From the NCBI GenBank assembly GCA_002344135.1, contig DDTO01000011.1:72970-136969 (forward strand): a stretch of DNA of 64,000 nucleotides, read 5' to 3'. The position numbers were made by a program, and so were the translations under genes. Below are positions 36,301 to 44,682 of the stretch, one piece after another (the stretch's first letter is position 1; each line of letters starts with the position of its first letter). Below the pieces are notes generated by a model. That model had not been told where the DNA came from. It saw only the letters and a list, made by a program, of their open reading frames with translations, and made no database searches. This stretch comes from Chthonomonas sp. UBA2362. GTDB lineage: Bacteria > Armatimonadota > Fimbriimonadia > Fimbriimonadales > Fimbriimonadaceae.

Positions 36301-36889
36301 ACTTGAAGATGCGGGCCTCGCGCGTCCAAAGGTCCATGATTCCGCCCTCGTTGACGAGGTCGTCTTTCACGGACAAGATGAAACAGGCGTGGGGTTGAGG
36401 CCGCTCGTACGCGTTTTCGCTGAGGCGTAGTTCCTTAGTCTTCGGGTCGACGAAATAGTGGCCTTGTGGTGTGCCGGTTATCCCATAAGCGAAGTGCAGG
36501 CCGGTATTAAACCACTGCGGGCTATTGGGGGCAGCGATCTGCTGCGCCAGCATGTAGCAGAGCTCATCGTAAAACGCTTGGGCATCCTCTTCGCTGTCGA
36601 AGTAGCCATACTTCTCCCCCCAGTGCCGCCAACAGCCGGCCAAACGGTGGAACACCTGTCGCGAATCGTTCTCGCTGCCCTGGCCATCATCGCCCAATCC
36701 CGCCTTTCGGAAGTACTTTTGCGCGAGGATGTCGGTCGCCACCTGTGACCAGTGGGCGGGCGTCATCACGTTGTCCATCGAGAAGACGACCGACCCGTCG
36801 GGATTGCGAATTTCGCTGCGGCGCGGCTCGAATGGGATGCCGTAGTAGGGGTCTTGGCCAGACTTCGTATAAAAGCGATCGATTTTCAT
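33380..36889 (-). CDS. nrdJ: coenzyme B12-dependent ribonucleotide reductase (class II)
   Basis: 1169 residues from the ATG at 36889. Reduces ribonucleotides to deoxyribonucleotides using adenosylcobalamin, with or without oxygen. SPQWFNTGLHFAYG, FKYGSGVGTNFSKCR, MVCLDVDHPDIEQF, NPCSEYMFLDDTACNLASINL (active-site Cys and Glu) and LAPTGTIGLIMDCDTTGIEP are class II signatures. The C-terminal 300 residues hold the extra NrdJ region, and the last 30 residues a Cys-rich zinc-type tail (CGECG, CLKCESCG). Lies 55 bases behind nrdR in the same direction, so the NrdR-controlled promoter at 37472-37501 should drive both. The frame extends upstream through nrdR as shadow. Confidence 0.97.
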   Translation of the reverse strand: MKIDRFYTKSGQDPYYGIPFEPRRSEIRNPDGSVVFSMDNVMTPAHWSQVATDILAQKYFRKAGLGDDGQGSENDSRQVFHRLAGCWRHWGEKYGYFDSEEDAQAFYDELCYMLAQQIAAPNSPQWFNTGLHFAYGITGTPQGHYFVDPKTKELRLSENAYERPQPHACFILSVKDDLVNEGGIMDLWTREARIFKYGSGVGTNFSKCRASNEKLSGGGKSSGLMSFLRVGDRSAGSIKSGGTTRRAAKMVCLDVDHPDIEQFVSWKVLEEQKVASLVTGSQINSRYLNAIIRACYQGGVDGDERFDPRTNPALRRAIAEAKQALVSPNYIQRVVQLAQQGVTSIEFPTFDTGYESEAYMTVSGQNSNNSVRLSDEFLEAVEHDDDWELKARTDGAVTKRLSARDLWDRICFSAWSCADPGTQYDTTINDWHTCPEDGRINASNPCSEYMFLDDTACNLASINLIKFYDPRTSQFDIEAYRHAIRLWTIVLEISVLMAQFPSKEIARLSYEFRTLGLGYANLGALLMQMAIPYDSPQGFAIAGALTSILGGESYAESAEMAKELGPFDGYERNREHMLRVIRNHKRAAHNTSADQYERLHTLPVGIDPDECPVDLLKAARTAWEKALSLGEIHGYRNAQVTVLAPTGTIGLIMDCDTTGIEPDFALVKFKKLAGGGYFKIINQSIPIALSQLGYRAEEIDDIVAYCVGHKTLADAPGINHEALTARGFTPDALQRIERALENAFDIQFVFNRFTLGDDFCRDYLGFTDEQLDDMSFNLLEEIGFNKEDISLANDYVCGTMTIEGAPHLREEHYPVFDCANKCGRIGERYIKPEGHIRMMAAAQPFLSGAISKTINLPGDARVEEMDRCYMLSWKLGLKANALYRDGSKLSQPLNASTDDTAAAIIEATLDTGDLSDPIRQAAQRLVYRYLAKRRAMPGRRRGYTQKARVGGHKVYLRTGEYEDGSLGEIFIDMHREGAAFRSLMNCFAIAISLGLQYGVPLEEFVEAFVFTRFEPNGVVQGHDNIKMSTSVIDYIFRELALSYLGRTDLVQVKPEDLRSDTVGDPTQPALDFDYEEDGAEIEGPIPGVATEPHDSHGFNANGHRAVVEPVRSPALEPVTVSAGHLADKIREARLKGYEGDPCGECGAFTLVRNGVCLKCESCGSTSGCS

Positions 36890-36944
36890 TTCTGTCGTTC
36901 CATCCTTGGCTCCTCTCCCGGAGCATGCCTGGGCACTCCTGCCG

Positions 36945-37433
36945 CTAGTGGGTGACGCCGGCGGGCCGCCCCGGGTCCTTCTCGAGCAACCAGACCGTTT
37001 CCACGATCTCGCGGAAGTCGGCGAGCGTCTCGAACTCTCGATACACGCTCGCGAACCGCACGTACGCGACCGTGTCGAGCCGCATGAGGTGCGCCATGAT
37101 CCTCTCCCCGATCTCAGACGAAGGCACTTCCGGCTCGCACAGATCGAAGAGTTCTCGCTCCACCTGGGCCACCGCATCCTCGAGGGCCTCCACGGGTATG
37201 GGCCGCTTTCGGGTGGCTACGGTCATGCTGCGCAGGGCCTTTTGGCGAGCAAACTCCTCGCGCGAGCCATCCCGCTTGACCACGAACAGGCGCGGCTTTT
37301 CGGGCTCTTCGAACGTCGTGAATCTTCGGTCGCACCGCACGCATTCGCGACGCCGGCGGATCGAGTCGCCTTCCCTCGAAGGTCGAGAATCGAGCACTCT
37401 TTGCTCGGGGAATCCGCAGTAGGGGCACTTCAC
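36945..37433 (-). CDS. nrdR: transcriptional repressor NrdR
   Basis: 162 residues from a GTG at 37433, preceded by AAGGA with 8-base spacing. N-terminal zinc ribbon (CPYCG near residue 2-6; CVRCDRRF near 32-39) and an ATP-cone (RLFVVKRDGSREEFARQKALRSM), the nucleotide sensor of the family. Represses ribonucleotide reductase genes when dATP is high. The two palindromes over its own promoter indicate autoregulation together with nrdJ. Confidence 0.96.
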   Translation of the reverse strand: MKCPYCGFPEQRVLDSRPSREGDSIRRRRECVRCDRRFTTFEEPEKPRLFVVKRDGSREEFARQKALRSMTVATRKRPIPVEALEDAVAQVERELFDLCEPEVPSSEIGERIMAHLMRLDTVAYVRFASVYREFETLADFREIVETVWLLEKDPGRPAGVTH

Positions 37434-37449
37434 GGTAGAATTCCTTCTG

Positions 37450-37464
37450 CCACATATCTTGTGG
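37450..37464. promoter_or_regulatory. NrdR box 1
   Basis: CCACATATCTTGTGG, a CCACA/TGTGG palindrome at the predicted transcription start of nrdR. Its centre is about 31.5 bases (three helical turns) from box 2, the spacing of known NrdR box pairs. Confidence 0.65.
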
Positions 37465-37471
37465 CTCTTCG

Positions 37472-37501
37472 ATCTTAGACGCACAAGGGCTTGTGTGTCA
37501 A
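37472..37501 (-). promoter_or_regulatory. nrdR-nrdJ promoter
   Basis: On the minus strand TTGACA (37501-37496), an 18-base spacer and TAAGAT (37477-37472). The spacer contains NrdR box 2 and box 1 covers the start site, so bound NrdR would block RNA polymerase. Predicted start near 37465. Confidence 0.7.
37481..37496. promoter_or_regulatory. NrdR box 2
   Basis: GCACAAGGGCTTGTGT keeps the CACAA/TTGTG arms of the 16-bp NrdR consensus but replaces the usual AT-rich centre with GGGC. It sits in the promoter spacer. Confidence 0.65.
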
Positions 37502-37611
37502 TGGCCTGACGCCCTTTTTTCCTCCATCTTGCTGTCCACCGGTTGTCCACAGGTTTTGTCGCCCTCTCCTCGTCCGCCACCGGCACCACCTGCGGTATCC
37601 TTGCCGCCCGG

Positions 37612-38025
37612 ATGGAAACGACTTTGGTACTCATAAAGCCCGGCGGCGTGGCTCGCAACCTCATTGGCGAGATCACAAGGCGGGTGGAAGCGCGCGACTT
37701 GACAGTCGCCGGGCTCAAGCTCATTCTCGCCGACCGCGCGACGGTCGAGGAACACTACGCCGAACACCGCGAGCGGCCCTTTTTTGCGGACGTCTGCAAC
37801 TACCTCTGCAGCGGTCCTATCGTGGCAATGGCGGTGCGCGGGACCAACGCGATTCGCGCCATCCGAACGATGATGGGCGCCACCAATCCCCTCGACGCGA
37901 CCCCAGGGACCATACGGGGGGACCTCGCGCTCAGCATCGAGGATAACCTCACCCATAGCAGCAGCGACGAGGAAGCCGCCGCACGCGAACTGGCCCTCTG
38001 GTTCCCGGAGGGAATGGTCTCGTAG
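37612..38025 (+). CDS. ndk: nucleoside diphosphate kinase
   Basis: 137 residues. Transfers the gamma phosphate between NTPs and NDPs through a phospho-His. TLVLIKPGGVARNLIGEI and ERPFFADVCNYLCSGPIVAM match the family; the active-site His is about residue 115 in NLTHSSSDEEAAARE. The usual loop HGSDS reads HSSSD, with the Gly replaced by Ser. ATG at 37612 is the family start; TATCCT lies 10 bases upstream. Divergent from nrdR, also a nucleotide-pool gene. Confidence 0.95.
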   Translation: METTLVLIKPGGVARNLIGEITRRVEARDLTVAGLKLILADRATVEEHYAEHRERPFFADVCNYLCSGPIVAMAVRGTNAIRAIRTMMGATNPLDATPGTIRGDLALSIEDNLTHSSSDEEAAARELALWFPEGMVS

Positions 38026-38058
38026 GCCCAACGGCCCGCGATCCGCAGACGGGCGGGT

Positions 38059-38064
38059 TATACT
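38059..38064 (+). promoter_or_regulatory. -10 element (TATACT) of gatCA
   Basis: TATACT, seven bases before the gatC ATG at 38072, no Shine-Dalgarno: predicted leaderless. Confidence 0.55.
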
Positions 38065-38071
38065 GAAGCCC

Positions 38072-38362
38072 ATGTCGATCTCGCTCGACGAAGTGCAGCA
38101 CGTCGCGAGGCTCGCCCGCCTCGACCTCGAGCCGGAAGAGCTTCTCGCCTTCCAGGCCGAGTTGAACGCGCTTCTCGGGCATTTTCAGGACATCCAGGCC
38201 CTGGATGTTTCCGAATTCGAGCCGCGCCCGCACGCCGTAGTGCTTCATGACGTGTTCGGCGACGACATTGCTCGACCGGGCTTGGACCGGGAGGATGCGC
38301 TCCGCAACGCGCCGCGCACCCGAGCCGGCCTGTTCCTCGTGCCCACCATCATCGAGGACTAG
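38072..38362 (+). CDS. gatC: Asp/Glu-tRNA amidotransferase subunit C
   Basis: 96 residues. Small structural subunit that wraps GatA and GatB in the enzyme correcting misacylated Glu-tRNA(Gln) and Asp-tRNA(Asn). VQHVARLARLDLEPEEL and the tail ENALRNAP-like, GLFLVPTIIED are typical. Abuts gatA with no intergenic base. Confidence 0.94.
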   Translation: MSISLDEVQHVARLARLDLEPEELLAFQAELNALLGHFQDIQALDVSEFEPRPHAVVLHDVFGDDIARPGLDREDALRNAPRTRAGLFLVPTIIED

Positions 38363-39793
38363 GTGAGCCTCACCGAACTGACCGCAGCCGAGCTTTCCGC
38401 CAAGCTGCGGTCTCGTGACGTGTCGGCCCCAGAGATCGCTCGTGTCCACCTCGATCGGATTGCCGAGCGTGACGCCGAGATCGGCGCGTTCCTGAGCGTC
38501 GAGCCCGAACTCACGCTCGCGCAAGCGGAAAACGCTCAGCGGATGCTCGATCGGGGCGAAGGAGGCCGCCTCACCGGCGTTCCTGTCGCCCTGAAGGACA
38601 ACCTCTCGACGGTCGGCACCCCGACCACCTGCGCCTCCCTCATCCTCGAGGGCTACCGTCCACCATTCGACGCCACCGCCGTGGCGCTGCTTCGAGCTGC
38701 AGGGGCGGTCTTCGTCGGCAAGACGAATCTCGACGAATTCGCGATGGGAACATCGACCGAGAATTCGGTGTTCGGGTCCACCCGCAATCCATGGGACCTC
38801 ACTCGCTCGCCGGGTGGCAGTTCGGGCGGCTCGGCGGCTGCGGTCTGCGATCACATGGCGCCGCTCGCCTTGGGTTCGGACACCGGCGGATCGATCCGGC
38901 AGCCCGCCGCACTTTGCGGGATCGTCGGGTTCAAGCCGACCTACGGTCGGGTTTCGCGATACGGCCTTGTGGCATTCGCCAGCAGCCTCGACCAGATCGG
39001 GCCTCTTGGCAGGAACGTCGAGGACGCGGCCCTCTTGGCCCACGCGATTTCTGGCCACGACCCGACCGATAGCACCTCGCTCCCCGATTCGCAGATCGAC
39101 CTGTCCGGCCTCAAGGGGGGTGCCTTGCGCGGACTTCGCTTGGCCGCACCCAGGGAACTCTTCGGCGAGGCGTGTCACCCGGGCGTGCGCGAATGTGTGT
39201 TGTCCGCGGTCGATCGGCTGCGAGCCGAAGGAGCAGAGGTTGCCGAAATCTCCTTGCCGAGCATCGACTACGGAGTGACCACCTACTACATCATCGCCCC
39301 CGCGGAGGCCAGCAGCAACCTCGCCCGTTTCGATGGCCTTCGCTATGGGCCGCGACTGGAGGGCGAAGGGCACGTCGGAACCGTCGCCGCCACCCGCGGA
39401 CGCCTCTTCGGCCACGAAGTCAAGGCGAGAATCATGATCGGTACCTATGCTCTCTCCGCGGGGTACTACGATGCCTACTACGTCCGCGCCCAGCAAGTCC
39501 GAGCTCGGATGACCGCGGAGTTCGAGCACGCGTTCGGCGAGTTCGACGTGATCGTCTCACCCACCAGTCCTGTCGTCGCGTTCCCACTCGGCGAGTTGAG
39601 CCACGACCCCTTGGCCCTCAAGATGCTGGATCTCTGCACGATCCCCGCCAACATGGGCGGCTTTCCCGCCATCTCGCTGCCGTGCGGGCTCTCGGAGGGG
39701 CTTCCCGTAGGGCTGCAGATCGTCGGCCCGATCCGCGGCGACGAGCGGGTTCTCCAGATCGCTTACGCCGTCGAGCGCGCTTTGGCCGGGTAG
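38363..39793 (+). CDS. gatA: Asp/Glu-tRNA amidotransferase subunit A
   Basis: 476 residues from a GTG directly after the gatC stop, so translation is coupled. Amidase that releases ammonia from glutamine for the tRNA-bound acid. The Ser-cisSer-Lys triad is visible: Lys in GVPVALKDNLST, Ser residues in SPGGSSGGSAAAV and SDTGGSIRQPAALCG. GLPVGLQIVGP closes the domain. gatB is not in the window. Confidence 0.97.
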   Translation: MSLTELTAAELSAKLRSRDVSAPEIARVHLDRIAERDAEIGAFLSVEPELTLAQAENAQRMLDRGEGGRLTGVPVALKDNLSTVGTPTTCASLILEGYRPPFDATAVALLRAAGAVFVGKTNLDEFAMGTSTENSVFGSTRNPWDLTRSPGGSSGGSAAAVCDHMAPLALGSDTGGSIRQPAALCGIVGFKPTYGRVSRYGLVAFASSLDQIGPLGRNVEDAALLAHAISGHDPTDSTSLPDSQIDLSGLKGGALRGLRLAAPRELFGEACHPGVRECVLSAVDRLRAEGAEVAEISLPSIDYGVTTYYIIAPAEASSNLARFDGLRYGPRLEGEGHVGTVAATRGRLFGHEVKARIMIGTYALSAGYYDAYYVRAQQVRARMTAEFEHAFGEFDVIVSPTSPVVAFPLGELSHDPLALKMLDLCTIPANMGGFPAISLPCGLSEGLPVGLQIVGPIRGDERVLQIAYAVERALAG

Positions 39794-39806
39794 CGCCCGC
39801 CAGCGC

Positions 39807-39812
39807 CATACT
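39807..39812 (+). promoter_or_regulatory. -10 element (CATACT) of ftsY
   Basis: CATACT, eight bases before the ATG at 39821 (an overlapping TACTAG is six bases away); no Shine-Dalgarno. Confidence 0.4.
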
Positions 39813-39820
39813 AGTCGCCG

Positions 39821-40693
39821 ATGTTCAAGCGGCTGATGCAGAAGATCGACCGGCTCTTCGGGCGAGGGGTCATCGACGACGCCCTCTACGAAGAACTCGA
39901 AGAAGAGCTGCTCGCCGCCGACACGAGCATCCAGCACACCGGCGAGATTCTCGAGGAACTTCGCCGCGCGGTGCGGAGCGAGAAGATCACCGATCCGTCC
40001 GCCATGAAGGAGCGCCTCAAACACGCGATCGCCGCGCGCTTCACCCAACAGGAAGCCGTCGGTCTTCGCGTGGGGCCCGCGTCTCCGACGGTGTATCTCT
40101 TCGTGGGAGTCAACGGCGTTGGCAAGACGACCACCATCGCCAAACTCGCCCAACGCCTGGGCCGATCCGGAAAGAAAGTGCTGCTTGCCGCCGGCGACAC
40201 CTTCCGCGCGGCCGCCATCGAGCAGCTCGAGATCTGGGCCGGGAGGACGAACGCCGACTTCGTTAGAGCCCAGCCGGGAGCGGATTCCGCCGCCGTGATC
40301 TTCGACGCGATCCAAGCCGCCCGGGCCCGCGGCGCCGATTACGTCCTAGCCGACACGGCGGGGAGGCAGCACAGCAAAGAGAACCTGATGGCCGAACTCC
40401 AAAAGGTCGCCCGGGTCGTCGAGAAAGGGCTCGGTCGCCCCGCCGACGAGGTGCTGCTCGTCCTCGATGCGAACACCGGCCAAAACGCCATTCGCCAAGC
40501 CGAGGAGTTCATCAAGGCCGCAGGCGTGACCGGGCTAGTGCTGACGAAACTCGACGGAACGGCCCGCGGCGGCGCCCTCATCGGCGTCTACGAGCGCTTC
40601 AGGGTCCCGGTCAAGCTGATCGGGGTCGGCGAGAGGGCGGACGACCTCCGCGACTTCGACCCCGCCGACTTCGCGGCGAACCTGTTCGGCTAG
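39821..40693 (+). CDS. ftsY: signal recognition particle receptor FtsY
   Basis: 290 residues: an NG-domain FtsY lacking the long acidic A domain of E. coli. Helical N domain, then the GTPase: GVNGVGKTTTIAKLA (G1), AAGDTFRAAAIEQL (insertion box), ADTAGRQHSKENLM (G3), TKLDGTARGGA (G4) and GVGERADDLRDFDP (closing loop). Docks SRP-ribosome complexes at the inner membrane. The predicted transcript starts at the ATG. Confidence 0.96.
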   Translation: MFKRLMQKIDRLFGRGVIDDALYEELEEELLAADTSIQHTGEILEELRRAVRSEKITDPSAMKERLKHAIAARFTQQEAVGLRVGPASPTVYLFVGVNGVGKTTTIAKLAQRLGRSGKKVLLAAGDTFRAAAIEQLEIWAGRTNADFVRAQPGADSAAVIFDAIQAARARGADYVLADTAGRQHSKENLMAELQKVARVVEKGLGRPADEVLLVLDANTGQNAIRQAEEFIKAAGVTGLVLTKLDGTARGGALIGVYERFRVPVKLIGVGERADDLRDFDPADFAANLFG

Positions 40694-40698
40694 CCGGG

Positions 40699-43600
40699 CT
40701 ACCGAGCCGCACTCGATCCGCTCTTCCTTTCCGGCCGGAGCGTGTAGCGCTGCGGATTGGACTTGCCGCGCCAGATGCGAACTCCTCCCGCCGCATCCGA
40801 AGTCACCAAGGCCCGAGCCACCTCCGAGAAGGCCGCGTTGCGCACCTCGACGTCCCCATGGTCGAACTCCAGGAGCGACAAGCCCGACAAGGCATCCCAC
40901 ACCTTGACTTTTCCATCCCATCCCCCGGTCACGATGCGTTGGCCGCTATCGAACCAGTAGGCGAAACGCACCGTCGCCCTGTGCTCATTCAGGACCATCT
41001 GCGTTTTTTGGGTCGCGACGTCGATCACGGTAGCAACGTCGGTACCAGTAACGAGGAGGCGTTTACCTTCGGGCGAAGGATCAACGGCCCACACATCGCC
41101 AAGGAGGACGTCTTTGTTTTCCAGCAACTGGCCACGAACCCCCTTTCCGAGCCCTTCGGGCAGCACGTTCTGCCAGCTTTTTCGGACCTTGCCGGATGCT
41201 GCGTCGAGCGCCGTTACGTGATCGTCGTCTCCCGCCACGTAGAGCGTCTTGCCGTCCGGTGAGAGCCGGGCGGAGTTAAGGAACTGTGCGTATTGCCGCG
41301 GTGCGACGTGGGATTCCCAGAGAATTCGGGGAGGGGTAAGCGAGGCACAGCGAGCGTAGCCCAGATTGTCGACCCAGTAGAGCCTTTGCCCGTCGTCACT
41401 CCATTCGATCGAGCGAACTTCGATCTCAGCGTCCGAGTAGGGGTCGATAAAGCGATCGACGATACCCTTTGCAGGATCGAGCATGAGGATGCCTTCATGC
41501 TGGGTTCCGATGGCAAGGCGGTCACCACTAGGCGACCAGGCCAGCTCCCAGATCCCGTCTAGACCATCTACGGACCACTGTTCCCTTCCAGTAATACAGT
41601 CTATGCCGAAGATCGTTCCTGTTTCGTAGCCTCCCGCCGCAACGAGCGGCTGTTTTGGATGGGCCGCGAGAGCCTCGATACGCTCGCCCAGCCCGAGGTA
41701 TACCGACATTCGGCTCCGGGCCGGTTCCCAACAGGTTACGGTTCCATCGGTCAGGAATGCCATCGCTGCGCCCTCTTCGCCGATCGGCATGAGCGTCTGG
41801 ATGCGCTTTCCACTGCTTCGGAACTCACCGACGGCGAGACCTTGGTCGACAAACCATGTTCTTCCGCTGCCGTCGTCCGATCCGGTAACGAGAAATCGTC
41901 CATCGCGCGAGAATACGATTCGATTGACCGTGGCATCGTGTCCGGTGAGCAGACGTTCTTCGTTCTGGACAAAGTCCCAGAGGATGACGTTCTTCCCGTG
42001 GGCGATTGCCAATAAACTTCCCGTGGGCGAGAACTGAAGACCGTCGACCCAACTCCGTTGTGGGACCGTCTTCCTATGAACTATGCGCCCGTCGTGTCTG
42101 TTCGCGAGGGCCACATCGTGGGACCATCGCGAGGTCGTGAAGGCAAGCAGAGTTTCTGACTCACTGAGAGCCATGTGGCAGCCTTCTTGCAGATAGTCGG
42201 TGCCGGCTATCGGCCGCTGCGTCCTTGTTTCGATGTCGAAGACAGTAAGGCCCTTTTCGTCAAGCAAGACGATCGTCTTCCTTCCGAACCAGATGTCGAT
42301 CAGTTCGCGAATGCCTGTATCCCAGGGCGCGGGATGTTGGCGCATGTCGATTAGCTGCAGAGTAACGTCCTCTTCGGGATTCGGCAGGGAGACCGAAGTG
42401 CTTCTGCCCGTTCCGATCAGCCAGGGATAATCCACATCTTGGACGTCGAAACCGGCGGGTATGAGGTACTTGCCGAGCGCCAATCCCCCCCGCTGAACAA
42501 CGACGATTTCCTTTGCAGGAGTGAGAATCCAGAGGGTGTCGTCGTCCGAGAACGAGGCTTCTTCCACTTTTACGCCTTCGAGCCGAAACGCCGGATCGAC
42601 TCGCTGTCCGATCGGGTCCCAAACGAGCGCACTGGCGTCATCGAAAGTCACTAGCATGGCGCGGTCGTTCGGGCTTGAGAGGAAGGAGGCGATGTCGCCA
42701 TCGACGATGTCGTAGGATTGGAGATTGAAGAGAGTTCTAACGAATTCGCCTTCCCACATCGTATTGCCGGCTCGTTTGGCACGCTCGACCGCGGCAGACA
42801 TCCGAACGGGGCTGCCGGTGAGGAACGCCGAAGCAAGCGAGGCTTGGGCGGCCTCTCGTGTGGCGCGCTTCGCCTGTTCCGCGCTCGCTTTCGCGTCGCG
42901 TTCTCGCCTTTGAGCGACGATGTTGAGGCGTTCGGACTCCTTGCGAGCGGCGATTGCAGCATCCCGCTCCCGATCGGCGCGCTTCTTCTCGTTCTCGGCA
43001 TTTCGGAGGGCGTTCTCTTTGTCCTTCAACGCTCCGTCCTTTTCGCTGACGAGTTTCTCTAGATCGGCCTTCTGATTCGATGTTTCGCCTTGGAGTACTT
43101 CGACGCGTTCCCGCTGCTGTTTCTCCTTCGCGGCGAGATTCGCCATGGTCTTCGCAGTCAAATCGGCTCGATCCTTTTGCTTTCTCGCTTCGGCCGCTTG
43201 GATGAATCCGAACACCGCCAGGGCGCCAATCGCCGCGGCAACTGTACCGGCAATCGCTCCGACCCGGATCGCAGCACGCCTTGCCGCGCGTTTTTGGCGG
43301 AGCAATTCGGCCTCCGGCAGATTCGACTCGATCCATGCCACATCGAAGCCGCGCTGGTAGATGCGATTTCGCACTTGCAGAAAGCCCCGCTCGACCCGCG
43401 TGAGTCCGCTAAGTTTGAGAACGGTCATCACTGGATCGCCCTCGTCGTCTTTGAGGCGACCACTTCGAACTGAGCGGTACTCGTCGAGAATCCGCGAACG
43501 GGCTTCATCCGCCGCGATTCCTTCGATAGGCGACTCGAGTACGCGCCGAGCGACATCGTTCAGGTTCGGTTCCTCTGCGCGGGCCTTAAGGGAGAAAAAC

Positions 43601-44490
43601 ATCTGGTCCACAAGCCGGTCGATGTCGCCTGCTTGGACTACACTCTCGTCGGACGCCGCAGCAGAAGCGAGTTTCTGCGTGAGGTAGGGATGTCCTGCCG
43701 TCCAAAAGTGGATTCGAGCGAGGAGCGCGTGTCCGTTTCGTCCTCCGCTGGTGAGGTGCGCAGCGTAAGAGGCCAGTTCGTCCAAGGTGAAGTCGGTCAG
43801 TTCGATGCGCTTGCCGATGTTGAACGGCGTGATGCGCACATCGCGGATCAGTTCGCTCGGGGTGGCGACGCCAAGGAGACAGAAAGTGACCTTGGGGTGC
43901 GCGGGCTCGGCCGCGCTTTCAGCCGGGCTATCGCTCACTTTGGACAGGTCGGACCGTTCGGCAAGAGACACTTCTCGGGGAGAGGAACTGAGAGCCCGCC
44001 GATTGTGGCTTTCCCGAATCCCGGCGAAGAACTCGTCGGTCGAGAACGGCAGCGAGCGCACGAAGTCGATCTCGTCGACAAACACGACGAATGGACCCCC
44101 GATCTGGCCAAGACGTTCTTCGAGCGCCATGAAGAACCGTTGCATTGGGCCTGCATGCGAATGAGCGTCCCATAGTTCGAAGAACCGGTCCTCGTAGTCT
44201 AACTGCTCGCCCGCCACCATCAAGAGCGAGGCATACCACCGCTCGGGATCGAGATTTGAGCCGAAGCGCTGCAGGTCGAGCAGGATGGTCCGTACACCTG
44301 CTTCCTCGAGGCGCTCTCTCGTCCGGATCATGAGGGAGGACTTGCCTTTCTGGCGCGAGTCGAGGACGTAAGCGAACTCTCCGGCGATCAGAGCATCGAA
44401 GAGCCGCGCATCCGCATCGCGCTCGATATAGCACGGCGCGCCTTGCGCCAGCGTGCCTTCGGTGACGAAAAACGACGTCCGTGATTTCAT
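40699..44490 (-). CDS. AAA-like ATPase, membrane segment, coiled coil and WD40 propeller in one protein
   Basis: 1263 residues. Residues 20-330 form an AAA-like (AAA_35 type) NTPase: variant Walker A SRQKGKSSLM near 45-54 and Walker B PFVVFVDEIDF near 133-143. A winged-helix-like stretch follows (LKLSGLTRVERGFLQVRN), then one hydrophobic segment (AIAGTVAAAIGALAVFGFI, about 415-433), a Lys/Glu-rich coiled coil to about 560, and a C-terminal half of WD40 repeats (GHDATVNRIVFSRDGRFLV; GWDGKVKVWDALSG). Proteins of this layout occur in Cyanobacteria and other complex bacteria and are treated as STAND-like signalling or defence switches; none of that is proven here. No effector domain is recognisable. 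TATACT lies 15 bases before the ATG. Confidence 0.85.
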   Translation of the reverse strand: MKSRTSFFVTEGTLAQGAPCYIERDADARLFDALIAGEFAYVLDSRQKGKSSLMIRTRERLEEAGVRTILLDLQRFGSNLDPERWYASLLMVAGEQLDYEDRFFELWDAHSHAGPMQRFFMALEERLGQIGGPFVVFVDEIDFVRSLPFSTDEFFAGIRESHNRRALSSSPREVSLAERSDLSKVSDSPAESAAEPAHPKVTFCLLGVATPSELIRDVRITPFNIGKRIELTDFTLDELASYAAHLTSGGRNGHALLARIHFWTAGHPYLTQKLASAAASDESVVQAGDIDRLVDQMFFSLKARAEEPNLNDVARRVLESPIEGIAADEARSRILDEYRSVRSGRLKDDEGDPVMTVLKLSGLTRVERGFLQVRNRIYQRGFDVAWIESNLPEAELLRQKRAARRAAIRVGAIAGTVAAAIGALAVFGFIQAAEARKQKDRADLTAKTMANLAAKEKQQRERVEVLQGETSNQKADLEKLVSEKDGALKDKENALRNAENEKKRADRERDAAIAARKESERLNIVAQRRERDAKASAEQAKRATREAAQASLASAFLTGSPVRMSAAVERAKRAGNTMWEGEFVRTLFNLQSYDIVDGDIASFLSSPNDRAMLVTFDDASALVWDPIGQRVDPAFRLEGVKVEEASFSDDDTLWILTPAKEIVVVQRGGLALGKYLIPAGFDVQDVDYPWLIGTGRSTSVSLPNPEEDVTLQLIDMRQHPAPWDTGIRELIDIWFGRKTIVLLDEKGLTVFDIETRTQRPIAGTDYLQEGCHMALSESETLLAFTTSRWSHDVALANRHDGRIVHRKTVPQRSWVDGLQFSPTGSLLAIAHGKNVILWDFVQNEERLLTGHDATVNRIVFSRDGRFLVTGSDDGSGRTWFVDQGLAVGEFRSSGKRIQTLMPIGEEGAAMAFLTDGTVTCWEPARSRMSVYLGLGERIEALAAHPKQPLVAAGGYETGTIFGIDCITGREQWSVDGLDGIWELAWSPSGDRLAIGTQHEGILMLDPAKGIVDRFIDPYSDAEIEVRSIEWSDDGQRLYWVDNLGYARCASLTPPRILWESHVAPRQYAQFLNSARLSPDGKTLYVAGDDDHVTALDAASGKVRKSWQNVLPEGLGKGVRGQLLENKDVLLGDVWAVDPSPEGKRLLVTGTDVATVIDVATQKTQMVLNEHRATVRFAYWFDSGQRIVTGGWDGKVKVWDALSGLSLLEFDHGDVEVRNAAFSEVARALVTSDAAGGVRIWRGKSNPQRYTLRPERKSGSSAAR

Positions 44491-44616
44491 CTTCGCTAGA
44501 AAGCGAGTATAGCCGCGCCCTATCCGGCATCCTCAAGCGAAGGGCGACCGGGTGAAACCGCCCTGTCCGCGCCGCAGGAGAGGCAACGCGCTAAACGAAG
44601 CGGAGAGCCCGTCGAG

Positions 44617-44664
44617 CTCTGGCCAGGCTTCGGCCCGCGCCTCCACCCGGGTGGGGGTGGAGGC
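44617..44664. repeat. palindromic repeat, degenerate relative of the R elements
   Basis: CTGGCCAGGCTTCGGCCCG resembles the second hairpin of elements R1 and R3, and is followed by a hairpin GCCTCCACC/GGTGGAGGC. No T tract follows, so it is a poor terminator. Confidence 0.5.
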
Positions 44665-44682
44665 ATGAGAAAACTCCGACCT

